64,000 nucleotides of DNA. Origin: Salipiger sp. H15 (GTDB taxonomy: Bacteria; Pseudomonadota; Alphaproteobacteria; Rhodobacterales; Rhodobacteraceae). The stretch is taken from positions 124,001 through 188,000 of the forward strand of contig NZ_CP123387.1 in NCBI RefSeq assembly GCF_040409955.1, read 5' to 3'. The notes beneath the pieces were generated by a model. That model saw only the letters and a program-made list of their open reading frames with translations. It searched no databases and was not told the DNA's origin. The translations under genes and the position numbers were made by a program. Below are positions 42,570 through 52,013 of this stretch, piece by piece; positions within the stretch are counted from its first letter, which is position 1, and each line of letters starts with the position of its first letter.

Positions 42570-43433
42570 ATGACCACCGCACCGCAGACAGAGCTGAAGC
42601 GCGCCCTCGCGGCCGCCGGTTACGTGGCCGACGACACGCTGGCCATGGCGCTGCACCTCGCCGTGACGCTGGGCCGTCCGCTGCTGCTCGAGGGCCCGGC
42701 GGGGGTGGGCAAGACAGAGATCGCCAAGGCGCTGGCCGAGGTCCGGCAGGCGCGGCTGATCCGGCTGCAATGCTACGAGGGGCTCGACGCCTCGCACGCG
42801 ATCTACGAGTGGAACTACCAGCGCCAGCTGCTCGCCATCCGGGCCGACGGCGCGCGCGAGGAGACGCTGTTCTCCGACCGCTTCCTGCTCCGGCGCCCGC
42901 TGCTCGAGGCGATCACGCAGGCCGAGCCGCCAGTGCTGCTGATCGACGAGATCGACCGCGCCGACGAGGAGTTCGAGGCCTACCTGCTGGAGATCCTCTC
43001 GGAGTTCCAGATCACCATCCCCGAGCTCGGCACCATCACGGCGACGACGCGGCCGCTGGTCATCCTCACCGCAAACGGCACGCGCGACCTGTCGGACGCG
43101 CTGCGGCGGCGCTGCCTCTATGCCTATGTCGACTACCCGGACCGCGACACCGAGCTGGCGATCCTCGCCCGGCGCGGCCCGGCGCTCGAGGCGCGGCTGG
43201 CGCGGCAGATCGTCGGCGTGGTGCAGGCGCTGCGCCGCGAGGAGCTGGAGAAGAAGCCCGGCATTGCCGAGATGCTGGACTGGGCGGCGGCGCTTTCGGG
43301 GCTCGGGATCAACGACCTGACCGAGGACCGCGCCGCGCTGCAGGCGACGCTGGTCTGCCTTCTGAAGACCGCCGCCGACCGCGACGCGGCCCCGCCCGAG
43401 CTGCTCGACCGCATCATCGGCAAGGTGGCGTGA
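42570..43433 (+). CDS. coxD: MoxR-type AAA+ ATPase CoxD
   Basis: 287 aa. Walker A EGPAGVGKTEIAKAL, Walker B VLLIDEIDRADEEFEAY, sensor and arginine residues (LTANGTRDLSDALRRRCLY). In the Oligotropha system CoxD is the AAA+ chaperone needed to insert sulfur and copper into the Mo centre of the large subunit. 209 bp separate it from coxL, with no gene in between. It overlaps coxE by one base (TGATG). Confidence 0.93.
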   Translation: MTTAPQTELKRALAAAGYVADDTLAMALHLAVTLGRPLLLEGPAGVGKTEIAKALAEVRQARLIRLQCYEGLDASHAIYEWNYQRQLLAIRADGAREETLFSDRFLLRRPLLEAITQAEPPVLLIDEIDRADEEFEAYLLEILSEFQITIPELGTITATTRPLVILTANGTRDLSDALRRRCLYAYVDYPDRDTELAILARRGPALEARLARQIVGVVQALRREELEKKPGIAEMLDWAAALSGLGINDLTEDRAALQATLVCLLKTAADRDAAPPELLDRIIGKVA

Positions 43434-44614
43434 TGCAGGCGACCCGCTTTCCCGCCCGCGCCGAGGGTCTGGCCGACCGGATGACCGGCTTCGTCGCGCA
43501 TCTGCGGATGAACGGCCTGAAGCTCGGCCCGCAGGAGACTTCGGACGCGCTGGCGGTGCTGGCCGAGGTCGAGGCGACCGACCCGGATCAGGCGCGGCAG
43601 GCGCTGAAGGTGCTGCTGGTGCCGGATGCCGAGGGCTGGCGGAATTTCGACGCGCTTTTCGACGCCTACTGGTTCAACGCCGGCCGCACCCGGCAGCGCA
43701 GCACCAGCGCCCATGTGCGCACCCAGTCGGCGCGCCCGCAGCTCTGGCAGGCGCATCTTGGCGGCGATGCCGGCGGGGCGGAGGGCGAGGGCGAGACGGC
43801 GCCCGGCAGCGGCGAGGGCGCGGCCGAGGGCATCGACGGCCGGCTGATCGCCACCCGCACGCAGAACCTGCGCAAGCGCGACCTGCGCGAACTGATGGAC
43901 GAGGAGAGCCGCCGCGCCGCCGAGCGTGCGGCCCGTGATCTCGCCCGCGCCATCCGCGACCGCCGCTCGCGCCGCCGCCGGCAGGCGCTGCGCGGCTCCC
44001 AGCTCGACCTGCGCCGGATCCTGCGCGCCTCGCTCGCGCGGGGCGGCGAGCCGCTGGACCTGCACCGCCGGACCCGGCCCGAGCGGCCGATGCGCATCGT
44101 CGCGCTCTGCGACGTGTCGGGCTCGATGACGGTCTACGCGCGGGTCTTCCTCGCCTTCATCAAGGGGCTGGTCGACGCCGACACCACCGCCGACGCCTAC
44201 CTCTTCCACACCCGGCTGTTGCGCGTCACCCCGGCGCTGCGCGACCGCGACAGCCTGCGCGCCGCCGGGCGGCTGAGCCTGATGGCCGAGGGCTTCGGCG
44301 GTGGCACCGACATCGGCGCCTCGCTTGCGGCCTTCGCCGATGCCTACGCGGCGCGGGCGCTGTCGCGCCGGACGGTCGTGATCGTTCTTTCGGACGGCTA
44401 CTGCACCGGCACGCCCGAGGCGCTGGCCGCCGCGCTCGCGCGCATCCGGCGCAGGGCGCGGCGCATCGTCTGGCTGAACCCGCTGCTCGGCTGGACGGGC
44501 TACGCGCCTGTCGCCGCCGCCATGGCCGCCGCGCTGCCGCATCTCGACGCGCATCTGCCTGCCAACACCATCGACGCGCTTGCCGCGCTCGAGACCGAAT
44601 TCGCACGGCTCTGA
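43433..44614 (+). CDS. coxE: VWA-domain CODH maturation protein CoxE
   Basis: 393 aa. The C-terminal von Willebrand A domain carries the MIDAS motif ALCDVSGSMTVY plus later Thr and Asp positions (GGGTDIGASL, VVIVLSDGYC). The middle (about 115-200) is Gly-rich then strongly Arg-rich. CoxE works with CoxD in maturing the Mo-Cu site. One-base overlap with coxD. Confidence 0.92.
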   Translation: MQATRFPARAEGLADRMTGFVAHLRMNGLKLGPQETSDALAVLAEVEATDPDQARQALKVLLVPDAEGWRNFDALFDAYWFNAGRTRQRSTSAHVRTQSARPQLWQAHLGGDAGGAEGEGETAPGSGEGAAEGIDGRLIATRTQNLRKRDLRELMDEESRRAAERAARDLARAIRDRRSRRRRQALRGSQLDLRRILRASLARGGEPLDLHRRTRPERPMRIVALCDVSGSMTVYARVFLAFIKGLVDADTTADAYLFHTRLLRVTPALRDRDSLRAAGRLSLMAEGFGGGTDIGASLAAFADAYAARALSRRTVVIVLSDGYCTGTPEALAAALARIRRRARRIVWLNPLLGWTGYAPVAAAMAAALPHLDAHLPANTIDALAALETEFARL

Positions 44615-44629
44615 GAGGAGAGGAGCACA

Positions 44630-45442
44630 ATGTCAGGGTTCGACTTCTTCGACGAGATCGACCGCCAGCGCCGCAGCGGCCGGCCGTTCTGCGTCGCCAC
44701 CGTGGTGCGCACCGCGGATGTCACCTCGGCCAAGGCCGGGGCCAAGGCGGTGGTGACCGAGGGCGGCGAGATCCTCGGCCATCTCGGCGGCGCCTGCGTC
44801 AAGCGCGCGGTGCTCAGCGCCGGGCGCGAGGCGCTGGCCAGCGGCCAGACCCGGCTGATCCGGGTGAAGCCCTCGGACAAGGTCGTGACGCTCACCGATG
44901 CCGACGGCGCGCAGGTGTTCCGCAGCGGCTGCCCGTCGGGCGGCACGGTGGACCTGCTGCTGGAACCCTACGAGCTGCCGCCGCTGCTGGTGATCTTCGG
45001 CGACACGCCGATCAGCCGGGCGCTGGCGCGGCACGCGGCGCTGGCGGGCTACCGGCTGGCGCTGCCCGAGGGCAGCGAGGGGCCCGACAGCGCGGCGCGC
45101 TTCGTGGGGGCTGATCTCTCGGGGCTGCAGATCGGGCCGCGCGATTTCGTCGTGGTGGCGAGCCAGGGCGTGCAGGACCTTGCCTGCCTGCGGGCGGCGC
45201 TGGAAAGCCCGGCCGAGCGGGTCTCGATGGTGGCCTCGCGGCGCAAGGCGGGCACGCTCTGCGACAAGCTGGCCGGCGCGGGGCTCGAGGGCGGCCACAT
45301 CGCCCGGCTGAAGTCGCCCGCCGGGCTGAACATCCACGCCATCGACCCGCAGGAGATCGCGCTCTCGGTGCTCGCCGAGATCGTCCTGTGGCGCAACACC
45401 GACCGCGCGCGAGAGGGAGACCACCATGAAAGCCTTGCGTAG
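44630..45442 (+). CDS. coxF: XdhC-family CODH maturation protein CoxF
   Basis: 270 aa, preceded by GAGAGGAGAGGA. N-terminal XdhC/CoxI domain (FCVATVVRTADVTSAKAGAK, GHLGGACVKRAVL) and C-terminal Rossmann domain (LLVIFGDTPISRALARHAAL, VASQGVQDLACLRAAL, MVASRRKAGTLC). Relatives bind molybdenum cofactor and help to sulfurate it; CoxF is needed for the copper step in CODH. Its 3' end overlaps a 35-aa ORF. Confidence 0.9.
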   Translation: MSGFDFFDEIDRQRRSGRPFCVATVVRTADVTSAKAGAKAVVTEGGEILGHLGGACVKRAVLSAGREALASGQTRLIRVKPSDKVVTLTDADGAQVFRSGCPSGGTVDLLLEPYELPPLLVIFGDTPISRALARHAALAGYRLALPEGSEGPDSAARFVGADLSGLQIGPRDFVVVASQGVQDLACLRAALESPAERVSMVASRRKAGTLCDKLAGAGLEGGHIARLKSPAGLNIHAIDPQEIALSVLAEIVLWRNTDRAREGDHHESLA

Positions 45443-45533
45443 CTGGCTGCGCCGCTTCCGGGCCGCGCCTGCGCCGCTCACCCCCGAGGAGCAGGAGCGC
45501 ATCCTGCTCGAGAGCCACCCCAGATGCTGCTGA
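45426..45533 (+). CDS. 35-aa ORF between coxF and coxG, ends in Cys-Cys
   Basis: It starts at 45426 inside the 3' end of coxF, with a good ribosome site (GAGAGGGAGA at 45411-45420). The product starts MKALRSWLRRFRAAPAP, continues LTPEEQERILLESHPRCC and stops 18 bp before coxG. The N-terminus is basic and amphipathic and the last two residues are Cys. Position and ribosome site favour translation. It could be a small metal-related or membrane-associated accessory peptide; function unknown. Confidence 0.55.
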   Translation: MKALRSWLRRFRAAPAPLTPEEQERILLESHPRCC

Positions 45534-45551
45534 AGAAAGGCTGACCGCACC

Positions 45552-46004
45552 ATGGAACTAAACGACGACCTGATCATCCCGGCCCCGAAGGAGACCGTCT
45601 TCGCGGCGATCCGCGATCCCGAGGTGCTGCGCCGCTGCATCCCCGGCTGCGAGGAGCTGGTGCAGCTCGCCCCCGAGGAATTCGAGGCGGCGGTGGTGCT
45701 GAAGATCGGCCCGGTCAAGGCGCGGTTCGGCGGCAGGGTGGTGCTGGACACGGCGGGCGGTCCCGACCGGTTCAGCCTCACCGGCGAGGGCAAGGGCGGC
45801 GCCGCCGGGTTCGCCAAGGGCGGCGCGGATGTCACCCTGACCGAGGTCGAGGGCGGCACGCGCCTCAGCTACGCGGCCAAGGCCGAGGTCGGCGGCAAGA
45901 TCGCCCAGCTTGGCAGCCGGCTCATCCAGGGCACGGCCAAGAAGCTTTCCGACAAGTTCTTCACCGCCTTCGCGGCGGAGGTGACCGAGAGCCGCGTCGA
46001 GTGA
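45552..46004 (+). CDS. coxG: CoxG-family SRPBCC protein
   Basis: 150 aa. The START-like (SRPBCC) fold of CoxG is seen throughout: DLIIPAPKETVFAAIRDPEV, CIPGCEELVQLAPEEFEAAV and AAKAEVGGKIAQLGSRLIQG. CoxG links the enzyme to the membrane; recent work indicates that it ferries quinone to CODH. Unlike longer family members, this one has no C-terminal hydrophobic anchor. Last gene of the cox operon. Confidence 0.9.
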   Translation: MELNDDLIIPAPKETVFAAIRDPEVLRRCIPGCEELVQLAPEEFEAAVVLKIGPVKARFGGRVVLDTAGGPDRFSLTGEGKGGAAGFAKGGADVTLTEVEGGTRLSYAAKAEVGGKIAQLGSRLIQGTAKKLSDKFFTAFAAEVTESRVE

Positions 46005-46012
46005 GGCGGGGA

Positions 46013-46035
46013 GGGCGGGGCTGACGGCCCCGCCC
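46013..46035. terminator. Hairpin between coxG and convergent pdxA2
   Basis: Perfect 9-bp stem GGGCGGGGC / GCCCCGCCC with loop TGACG in the 38-bp gap between the two convergent stops. No T tract; probably a bidirectional terminator. Confidence 0.5.
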
Positions 46036-46042
46036 GGCCGGC

Positions 46043-47032
46043 TCAGGCCGCGAGCTTGCGCTTCGCCGCCGCCAGCTTGCCCGCGTAGTCGAGCGCGGCG
46101 AGCATGTTGACGTGGTTGGCCTTGCCGGTCCCGGCGATGTCGAAGGCGGTGCCATGGTCGACCGAGCAACGGTCGATCGGCAGGCCGAGCGAGACGTTCA
46201 CCGCCGTGTCGAAGGCGATGAGCTTGATCGGGATGTGGCCCTGGTCGTGGTACTGCGCGATCACGAGGTCGAAGGCCCCGGTGTTGGCGCGGTGGTAGAC
46301 CGTGTCGGCCGAGATCGGCCCCTGCACGTTGATCCCCTCGGCCTTTGCCATCTCGACGCCGGGCGCGATCTGCCTGTCGTCCTCGCTGCCGAAGAGCCCG
46401 CCCTCGCCGCAATGCGGGTTGATGCCGGCGACCGCGATGCGCGGGTTCTCCAGCCCCATGCGGCGCAGGTGGTTGTGGCCGATGCGGATGGTCTCGAGCA
46501 CGCGCTCGGGCGTCGCGCGGGTGATCGCGTCCTTGAGCGAGACGTGGGTCGAGACGTGCAGCACGTTCAGCGTCGGCGAGGCGAGCAGCATCCAGCTCGA
46601 CTTGCAGCCGGTGAGATGCGCCAGCATGCCGGTGTGGCCGTCGTAATGGTGCCCCGCCGCGTTCAGCGCCGCCTTGTTGATCGGCGCGGTGACGATGCAC
46701 GAGGCCGCGCCCGAGCTGGTCAGTTCGACGGCCTTGTTGATGTACTGGAACGAGGCCTCGCCGCAGGCGTCGGAAAGCACGCCGAACTTGCCCGGAAGGC
46801 CATCCACCGGCACGTGGATGACCTGCAGCGCGTCTCCGGCGCCGGTGCCCTGCGGGCGCAGCTTCAGGTCGAGATCGCAGGCCCGGACGGCGCGGGCCAG
46901 CGTGTCCTCGTCGCCGATCACGGCGTAGCGGGCGCGCTCGGCGGGCGAGAGCCCGGCCATGGCCTTGACGGTGACCTCGGCGCCGACCCCGGAGGGGTCG
47001 CCCATGGTGATGACAATCGGGTGTTCGGACAT
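46043..47032 (-). CDS. pdxA2: PdxA2: 4-phospho-D-threonate/erythronate dehydrogenase
   Basis: 329 aa, preceded by GGAGGGA. PdxA-family motifs: [50 protein letters not shown], and [11 protein letters not shown] with YHRANTG (metal and substrate His and Asp residues). The copy is in a catabolic cluster with a DUF1537 kinase and acid-type transporter rather than with vitamin B6 genes, which points to PdxA2: oxidation of 4-phosphothreonate or 4-phosphoerythronate to an unstable keto acid that yields dihydroxyacetone phosphate and CO2. Last gene of the operon. Confidence 0.85.
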   Translation of the reverse strand: MSEHPIVITMGDPSGVGAEVTVKAMAGLSPAERARYAVIGDEDTLARAVRACDLDLKLRPQGTGAGDALQVIHVPVDGLPGKFGVLSDACGEASFQYINKAVELTSSGAASCIVTAPINKAALNAAGHHYDGHTGMLAHLTGCKSSWMLLASPTLNVLHVSTHVSLKDAITRATPERVLETIRIGHNHLRRMGLENPRIAVAGINPHCGEGGLFGSEDDRQIAPGVEMAKAEGINVQGPISADTVYHRANTGAFDLVIAQYHDQGHIPIKLIAFDTAVNVSLGLPIDRCSVDHGTAFDIAGTGKANHVNMLAALDYAGKLAAAKRKLAA

Positions 47033-47064
47033 GGTGGTCCCTCCGGTAAGATCGTGGCGCGCCC

Positions 47065-48045
47065 TCAGCGGGGCGGCAGGTCGCTGGCGTTGAGGCAGCG
47101 CGGCGGCATGTCGCCGGCAAAGAGCGCGTCGAGGCTGTCGATCACCATGAGGCCGACATTCTCGAGCGCCTCCTTGGTATCGGCCCCGGAGTGCGGCGTG
47201 AAGACCGCTCGGGGATGGGCGAAGACCGGGTGCGACACGTCGGGCGGCTCGGAGACATAGGCGTCGATGGCGACAGCGCCGAGCCGGTCCGCGGCCAGCG
47301 CCGCGGCCACGGCGTCGAGATCCACCACCTCGCCGCGGGCGAGGTTGATGAGCTTGGCGTCGGGCTTCATCAGCGCGAGGGTCTCGGCGTTGATCAGCGC
47401 GGCATTGCCGTCGCCGCCGAAGACGTGCAGCGAGACGTAATCGGCCCGCGCCAGCAGCTCTTCGAGCGGCAGGAAGGTGATGCCGTGCTGGGCGGCGAAG
47501 GTCTCGTCTGGGTACTTGTCGGTGGCGATGACCGTCATGCCGAGACCCAGCGCCAGCTTCGCCAGCCGCTTGCCGATGTTGCCGAGCCCGACGATGCCGA
47601 GCGTCTTGCCGCCGAGCTGCGTGCCGATGCGCCGCTCCCAGCCGCCGCTCGTCACCGAGACATGGCCCTGCGGGATCCAGCGCGCCATCGAGAACATCAG
47701 CCCCACCGCCAGCTCGGCCACCGCGTCGGCGTTGGCGGCGGGCGTGTTGCAGACCGGCAGGCCCGCGGCGGTGCAGGCGGGGATGTCGATGTTGTCGACA
47801 CCCACGCCGTGCTTGATCACCGCGCGCAGGTTCGGCCCCTGCGCCAGCGTCTCGGCGGTGACCGGCACGAGGCCGACCACCAGCGCGTCGGCGCGGGCGA
47901 TGTGCTCGGACAGGCCGCCGTCGGGCAGGCTGGTGTCGGTGCAGCGGATGAACTCCCAGCCGCGCGCCGCGATCAGCTCGGGCACCCGCCCATGCTTGCC
48001 GAAGCCGGGCGAGGTGGTGACGACGACGGGTCTTGGCGCGACCAT
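47065..48045 (-). CDS. D-2-hydroxyacid dehydrogenase (PGDH/GyaR-like)
   Basis: 326 aa. NAD-binding motif [20 protein letters not shown], followed by the catalytic Arg ([15 protein letters not shown]), Glu (VSEPPDVS) and His ([12 protein letters not shown]) region of the family. It reversibly reduces a 2-oxo acid to a D-2-hydroxy acid. Start overlaps the stop of the DapA-like gene by one base, so they are coupled. A role in acid-sugar breakdown is inferred from the operon. Confidence 0.88.
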   Translation of the reverse strand: MVAPRPVVVTTSPGFGKHGRVPELIAARGWEFIRCTDTSLPDGGLSEHIARADALVVGLVPVTAETLAQGPNLRAVIKHGVGVDNIDIPACTAAGLPVCNTPAANADAVAELAVGLMFSMARWIPQGHVSVTSGGWERRIGTQLGGKTLGIVGLGNIGKRLAKLALGLGMTVIATDKYPDETFAAQHGITFLPLEELLARADYVSLHVFGGDGNAALINAETLALMKPDAKLINLARGEVVDLDAVAAALAADRLGAVAIDAYVSEPPDVSHPVFAHPRAVFTPHSGADTKEALENVGLMVIDSLDALFAGDMPPRCLNASDLPPR

Positions 48046-48932
48046 CAGAAGAGCTCGTATTTCTTCAGGATGGCCTCGATCTGCTTGTCCTGCTCGGGGT
48101 CGGGCAGCAGCGCGGGCTGGCGCGAGGCGCCGACCGAGTGGTCCATGACCCAGAGCGCGCGTTTCACCAGCGCCGGCGGGAAGCCCAGCTTGTAGAGGTC
48201 GGTGCGGAAGGCGCCGTAGATCGCCTGCGCCTCGGCCGCGCCGGCCTCGTCCCCGGCGTTGAAGCAGCGGACGATCTTCGCGAGCACTTCGGGCATCACG
48301 TTGCCGAGCCCCGAGATCGCGCCCTTGGCGCCGTTCTGGAACGACCAGTGCACGAGGTGGTCGGGGCCGGAATAGACGTCGAAGCCCGCTTCCTCGCGGC
48401 CGACGGCCATGTACTGCTCGAGCGTCTCCTGCGCGCCGCCGGAATCCTTGATCCCGGCGATGTTCGGGTGCTTCGACAGGATGCGCGCGGTCTCGGGCTC
48501 GATGTGGTTCTGGGTGCGGGCGGGGATGTCGTAGAGGTAGACGGGCGTCTCCACCGCGTCGGCGACGGTGGTGAAGTGGCGCACCAGCCCGTCCTGCGTG
48601 CAGGCGATGAAGAACGGGGTGATCACCGCGATGCCGTCGACGCCGATGCGGTCGAATTCGCGGGCCAGCGCGACCGTCTCGAAAGTCGCGGGCATGCCGG
48701 CGTTGACGATCACCTTGGCGCGGCCGGCCACCTCGTCCACCACCTCGCCGGTCAGCTTCACCTTCTCGTCGAAGGTCAGCGCCGAGAAGTCGCCGTTGGT
48801 GCCGGCGCACATGATGTTGTTGCCGGCGGCCACCTGGCGGCGCACCTGGGCGCGGGTGGCGTCGAAGTTGATCGTCTCGTCGTCGTTGAAGCAGGTGACC
48901 AGCGCGACGAAGGCTTCTTTTTGCGAAGTCAT
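48045..48932 (-). CDS. DapA/NanA-family lyase or aldolase
   Basis: 295 aa TIM-barrel protein of the dihydrodipicolinate synthase/N-acetylneuraminate lyase superfamily. Schiff-base Lys in [13 protein letters not shown], Tyr in [13 protein letters not shown], and the substrate carboxylate loop [16 protein letters not shown]. In this context it is probably a keto-acid aldolase or dehydratase of acid-sugar catabolism and not lysine biosynthesis. Coupled with the downstream hydroxyacid dehydrogenase by TGATG. Confidence 0.85.
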   Translation of the reverse strand: MTSQKEAFVALVTCFNDDETINFDATRAQVRRQVAAGNNIMCAGTNGDFSALTFDEKVKLTGEVVDEVAGRAKVIVNAGMPATFETVALAREFDRIGVDGIAVITPFFIACTQDGLVRHFTTVADAVETPVYLYDIPARTQNHIEPETARILSKHPNIAGIKDSGGAQETLEQYMAVGREEAGFDVYSGPDHLVHWSFQNGAKGAISGLGNVMPEVLAKIVRCFNAGDEAGAAEAQAIYGAFRTDLYKLGFPPALVKRALWVMDHSVGASRQPALLPDPEQDKQIEAILKKYELF

Positions 48933-48944
48933 GGGATTTCCTGG

Positions 48945-50429
48945 TTATTGGTGCTGCGTGGCGCGGTCACGGACGATCGCGCGCGAGATGTAGGGCCAGG
49001 CCGCCGAGAGCACGGTGAGCCCGAGGAACAGCAGGGTGATCGGCGTCGAGATGAACGAGAGCACGTTGTCCTGGTTCTGCAGCAGGCCCCGGCGCAGGTT
49101 GGATTCGAGCAGCGGGCCGAGGATCAGCGCGATGCAGAGCGCGGCCTGGCTGAAGCCGAATTTCTGCATGCCCCAGCCCAGCACGCCGAAGCCCACCATG
49201 GTGTAGAGATCGACCGGGTTGAGGTTGATCGAGAAGGCGCCGATGAAGCAGAACACCACGATCGACATGGCCAGCAGGCGGCGCGGGATCATCAGAATGC
49301 GGCTGAAGACCGGGATCAGCGCCATGCCGAAGATGAACATGAAGATGGTCGCGATGAAGGTGCCGCCGAACATGCCGACCACCACGTCGGGGTTGGTCTG
49401 GAACAGCATCGGTCCCGGTGCGAGGCCCTGGATCAGCAGCCCGCCCATCAGCACCGCGGTCACCACGTCGCCGGGGATGCCGAGCGCCAGCAGCGGGATC
49501 AGCGCGGCGGCGCAGACGGCGTTGTTGGCGGATTCCGTGGCGGCGATGCCGGGGGCGTAGCCGGTGCCGAACTTCTCGGGGGTCTTCGAGGCGCGGCGCG
49601 CCTCGTTGTAGGCGATCCACGAGGCGGTGCCCGAGCCGGTGCCCGGCACGATGCCGATCAGCGTGCCGATGATCGAGCCGCGGATCAGCGCGCCCTTGCT
49701 CTCGGACATCTCGGCGCGGGTCGGCCAGCGGCCCGAGACGCTCTTGATCGGCTCCTCGCCGCCGGCGATGCGCTCCATCTGGGTGAAGACCTCGGAGAGC
49801 GCGAAGAGGCCGATCAGCGCGGGGGTGAAGGCAAAGCCCGAGGCAAAGCCGTGGATGCCGAAGGTGTAGCGCATGACGCCCGAGATGGGATCGGCGCCGA
49901 CGGTCGAGATGAGGATGCCGAGCAGGCCCGAGATCGCGCCCTTCAGCAGGTCGCCCGAGAGCGAGGCGATGATGGTCAGGCCGAAGAGGGCGAGGGCGAA
50001 ATATTCCGGCGCGCCGAACTCGAGCGCGATGCCGGCCAGCTGCGGCGCGAGCGTCGCGAGCACGACCGCGGCGATGAGCCCGCCGATGGTCGAGGCGATG
50101 GTCGCCATGCCGAGCGCGCGTCCCGCCGCGCCCTTCTGCGCCATCGGGTAGCCGTCAAGCACGGTGGCCGCCGAGGCCGGGGTGCCGGGGGTGCGCAGCA
50201 GGATCGACGAGACGCAGCCGCCGTAGATGCCGCCGATGTAGATGCCGATCAGCATGTTGAGCCCCATCACCGGGCTCATGCCGAAGGTCATCGGGATCAG
50301 CAGCGCGACGCCCATCGTCGCGGTCAGCCCGGGAAGCGCGCCGATGACCAGCCCCCCGAAGGTTCCGAGCGCGATGGTCAGCAGGACCTGCGGCGCGAAG
50401 AGAGGTGCGAGAAAGGCGATTGTGTCCAT
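48945..50429 (-). CDS. tctA: Tripartite tricarboxylate transporter, large permease (TctA)
   Basis: 494 aa with about twelve membrane helices. Family motifs: VIGALPGLTATMGVALLIP near the N-terminus, GGIYGGCVSSILLRTPGTPA, and the repeated inverted form GIVPGTGSGTASWIAYNEAR. It is the Na+/H+-driven channel of a TTT importer for carboxylic acids. It lies between the binding protein and the enzyme genes of the operon. Confidence 0.93.
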   Translation of the reverse strand: MDTIAFLAPLFAPQVLLTIALGTFGGLVIGALPGLTATMGVALLIPMTFGMSPVMGLNMLIGIYIGGIYGGCVSSILLRTPGTPASAATVLDGYPMAQKGAAGRALGMATIASTIGGLIAAVVLATLAPQLAGIALEFGAPEYFALALFGLTIIASLSGDLLKGAISGLLGILISTVGADPISGVMRYTFGIHGFASGFAFTPALIGLFALSEVFTQMERIAGGEEPIKSVSGRWPTRAEMSESKGALIRGSIIGTLIGIVPGTGSGTASWIAYNEARRASKTPEKFGTGYAPGIAATESANNAVCAAALIPLLALGIPGDVVTAVLMGGLLIQGLAPGPMLFQTNPDVVVGMFGGTFIATIFMFIFGMALIPVFSRILMIPRRLLAMSIVVFCFIGAFSINLNPVDLYTMVGFGVLGWGMQKFGFSQAALCIALILGPLLESNLRRGLLQNQDNVLSFISTPITLLFLGLTVLSAAWPYISRAIVRDRATQHQ

Positions 50430-50543
50430 GACGACCCTGCATCCGTGTCGATGCGCCGCGGCGGGCGGCGCGAGAGGGGAAGGACCGGGGCGGTGGGCGC
50501 CCCGGTCCGGTGTCGATGGCCGGGCACGGGGCCCGGCGACCGA

Positions 50544-51500
50544 TCAGTTGTTCATGCCGAGCATCTCGAGCTTCTCGAGCACGCTGCGCGAGGTCTCGAG
50601 CTCGCCGCGGGCACGGGCCTCGAAGGCGGCTGCGTCCTCGTAGGTGACGAATTCGCCCATGTCGGTGAGGGTCTTCTTGAACTCCTCGTCCTCGGCGACC
50701 TGCTTCACCGCGTCGCGCAGCCAGGCGAGGGTTTCCTCGTCCATGCCCTTCGGCCCGATCAGGCCCTTCCACGAGGACCAGGTGAAGTCGACGCCCTTCT
50801 CGACCGCGGTCGGGGTGTCGGGGAAGAGGTCGATGCGTTCGTCCTCCATCACGAAGAGCGGGGTCATCTGGCCCGACTCCGACGCCGCCTTGGCCTCGGC
50901 GGGCGAGGCGACCATCGCGTCGATGTGGCCACCGATGCAGGCGGTGCGCGCCTCGGACGAGCCGTTGAAGGGCACGGATTCGATCGCGATGCCCGCGGCG
51001 TCGGCAAAGGCCTCGGCCGAGATCTGGTTGGCACCGCCGGCGCCCGAGTTGCCGATCTGCGGCGCCTTGGTCTTGGCGTATTCGATGAACCCGTCATAGT
51101 CCGAGAAGGGCGCGTCGGCGCAGGCGACCATCAGTTGCAGCGAGCGGGCGAAGAGGCCGATGAACTCGACATCGTCGAACTGGTAGTCGGTGCCGCCGAT
51201 CAGCGGCAGGATGACCAGCGGGCCCTGCGCGCCCGCGGCCAGCGTGTAGCCGTCGGGGCGGGCGTGGATCGCCGCCGAGGAGCCGATGCCGCCGCCGCCG
51301 CCGGGCTGGTTGCGCACCACCATCTGGCCGTCGAACAGGCGCTCGAACGTGTCGGCCACCACCCGCATCGACAGGTCGGTGGAGCCGCCCGCGGAATAGG
51401 GGACGACCAGCTGCACCGGGCGCTGCGGGAAGTCCGCGGCACCGGCGGCACCGGCGGTCAGGGCCGCGACGGCGGCCGCGGTGAAAGTCGCTTTGATCAT
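50544..51500 (-). CDS. tctC: Tripartite tricarboxylate transporter, binding protein (TctC)
   Basis: 318 aa with a signal peptide (cleavage near AGAADFP). TctC signatures: FPQRPVQLVVPYSAGGSTDL, VVRNQPGGGGGIGS, and GNSGAGGANQISAEAFADAA. Periplasmic; captures the carboxylate and delivers it to TctAB. The 113-bp gap to tctA on the 3' side holds no gene. Confidence 0.93.
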   Translation of the reverse strand: MIKATFTAAAVAALTAGAAGAADFPQRPVQLVVPYSAGGSTDLSMRVVADTFERLFDGQMVVRNQPGGGGGIGSSAAIHARPDGYTLAAGAQGPLVILPLIGGTDYQFDDVEFIGLFARSLQLMVACADAPFSDYDGFIEYAKTKAPQIGNSGAGGANQISAEAFADAAGIAIESVPFNGSSEARTACIGGHIDAMVASPAEAKAASESGQMTPLFVMEDERIDLFPDTPTAVEKGVDFTWSSWKGLIGPKGMDEETLAWLRDAVKQVAEDEEFKKTLTDMGEFVTYEDAAAFEARARGELETSRSVLEKLEMLGMNN

Positions 51501-51557
51501 GAAGTGTTCCTCCCTTCAGACAGGTTTGTCTTCTCGTTTCTCTTGCTTTTCAGGATC

Positions 51558-52013
51558 TCAGGGCAGCCAGACTGCCAGGAGCTTGGTGAAGCCGAAGTAG
51601 ATCGACAGCGTCATTCCCACCGGGAAGAGCACGACCAGCAGCCAGTTCCGCTCGCCCAGCAGGATCAGCCCCAGGATGAAGGCGACCAGCGTCGAGGCGA
51701 GGTATCCGACCGGCATGAAGGCGATGGCATAGCCGATCATCAGCAGCGTGAAGGCCGCCATGGCCAGCAGCACGCGCTTGCCCGGCATGGTGATGTCGGT
51801 CGCCGGGTCATGCTCGGCGCGCAGGGCGCGGATGATCATCATCACCGAAAGCACCGCGATCAGCGAGACCACCAGCCAGGGCAGGAAGCTCGGTCCCGCG
51901 GCGGTCTGGCTGAAGCCCTGCTTGATGTAGGTTGCGCGCCAGCCTGCAAAGCCGCAAAGGGCCAGCAGCCCGCAGCCGACCCAGAGGTCCGCCTTCGCTT
52001 CGCGTATGATCAT
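51558..52013 (-). CDS. tctB: Tripartite tricarboxylate transporter, small permease (TctB)
   Basis: 151 aa from the ATG at 52013, with GGGAGGA about 7 bases upstream; a start at 52034 is less likely. Four hydrophobic helices (for example VGCGLLALCGFAGWRATYI, VLLAMAAFTLLMIGYAIAFM). It is the small membrane component of the TTT importer and the first gene of the operon tctB-tctC-tctA-dapA-like-hydroxyacid dehydrogenase-pdxA2. Confidence 0.88.
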   Translation of the reverse strand: MIIREAKADLWVGCGLLALCGFAGWRATYIKQGFSQTAAGPSFLPWLVVSLIAVLSVMMIIRALRAEHDPATDITMPGKRVLLAMAAFTLLMIGYAIAFMPVGYLASTLVAFILGLILLGERNWLLVVLFPVGMTLSIYFGFTKLLAVWLP

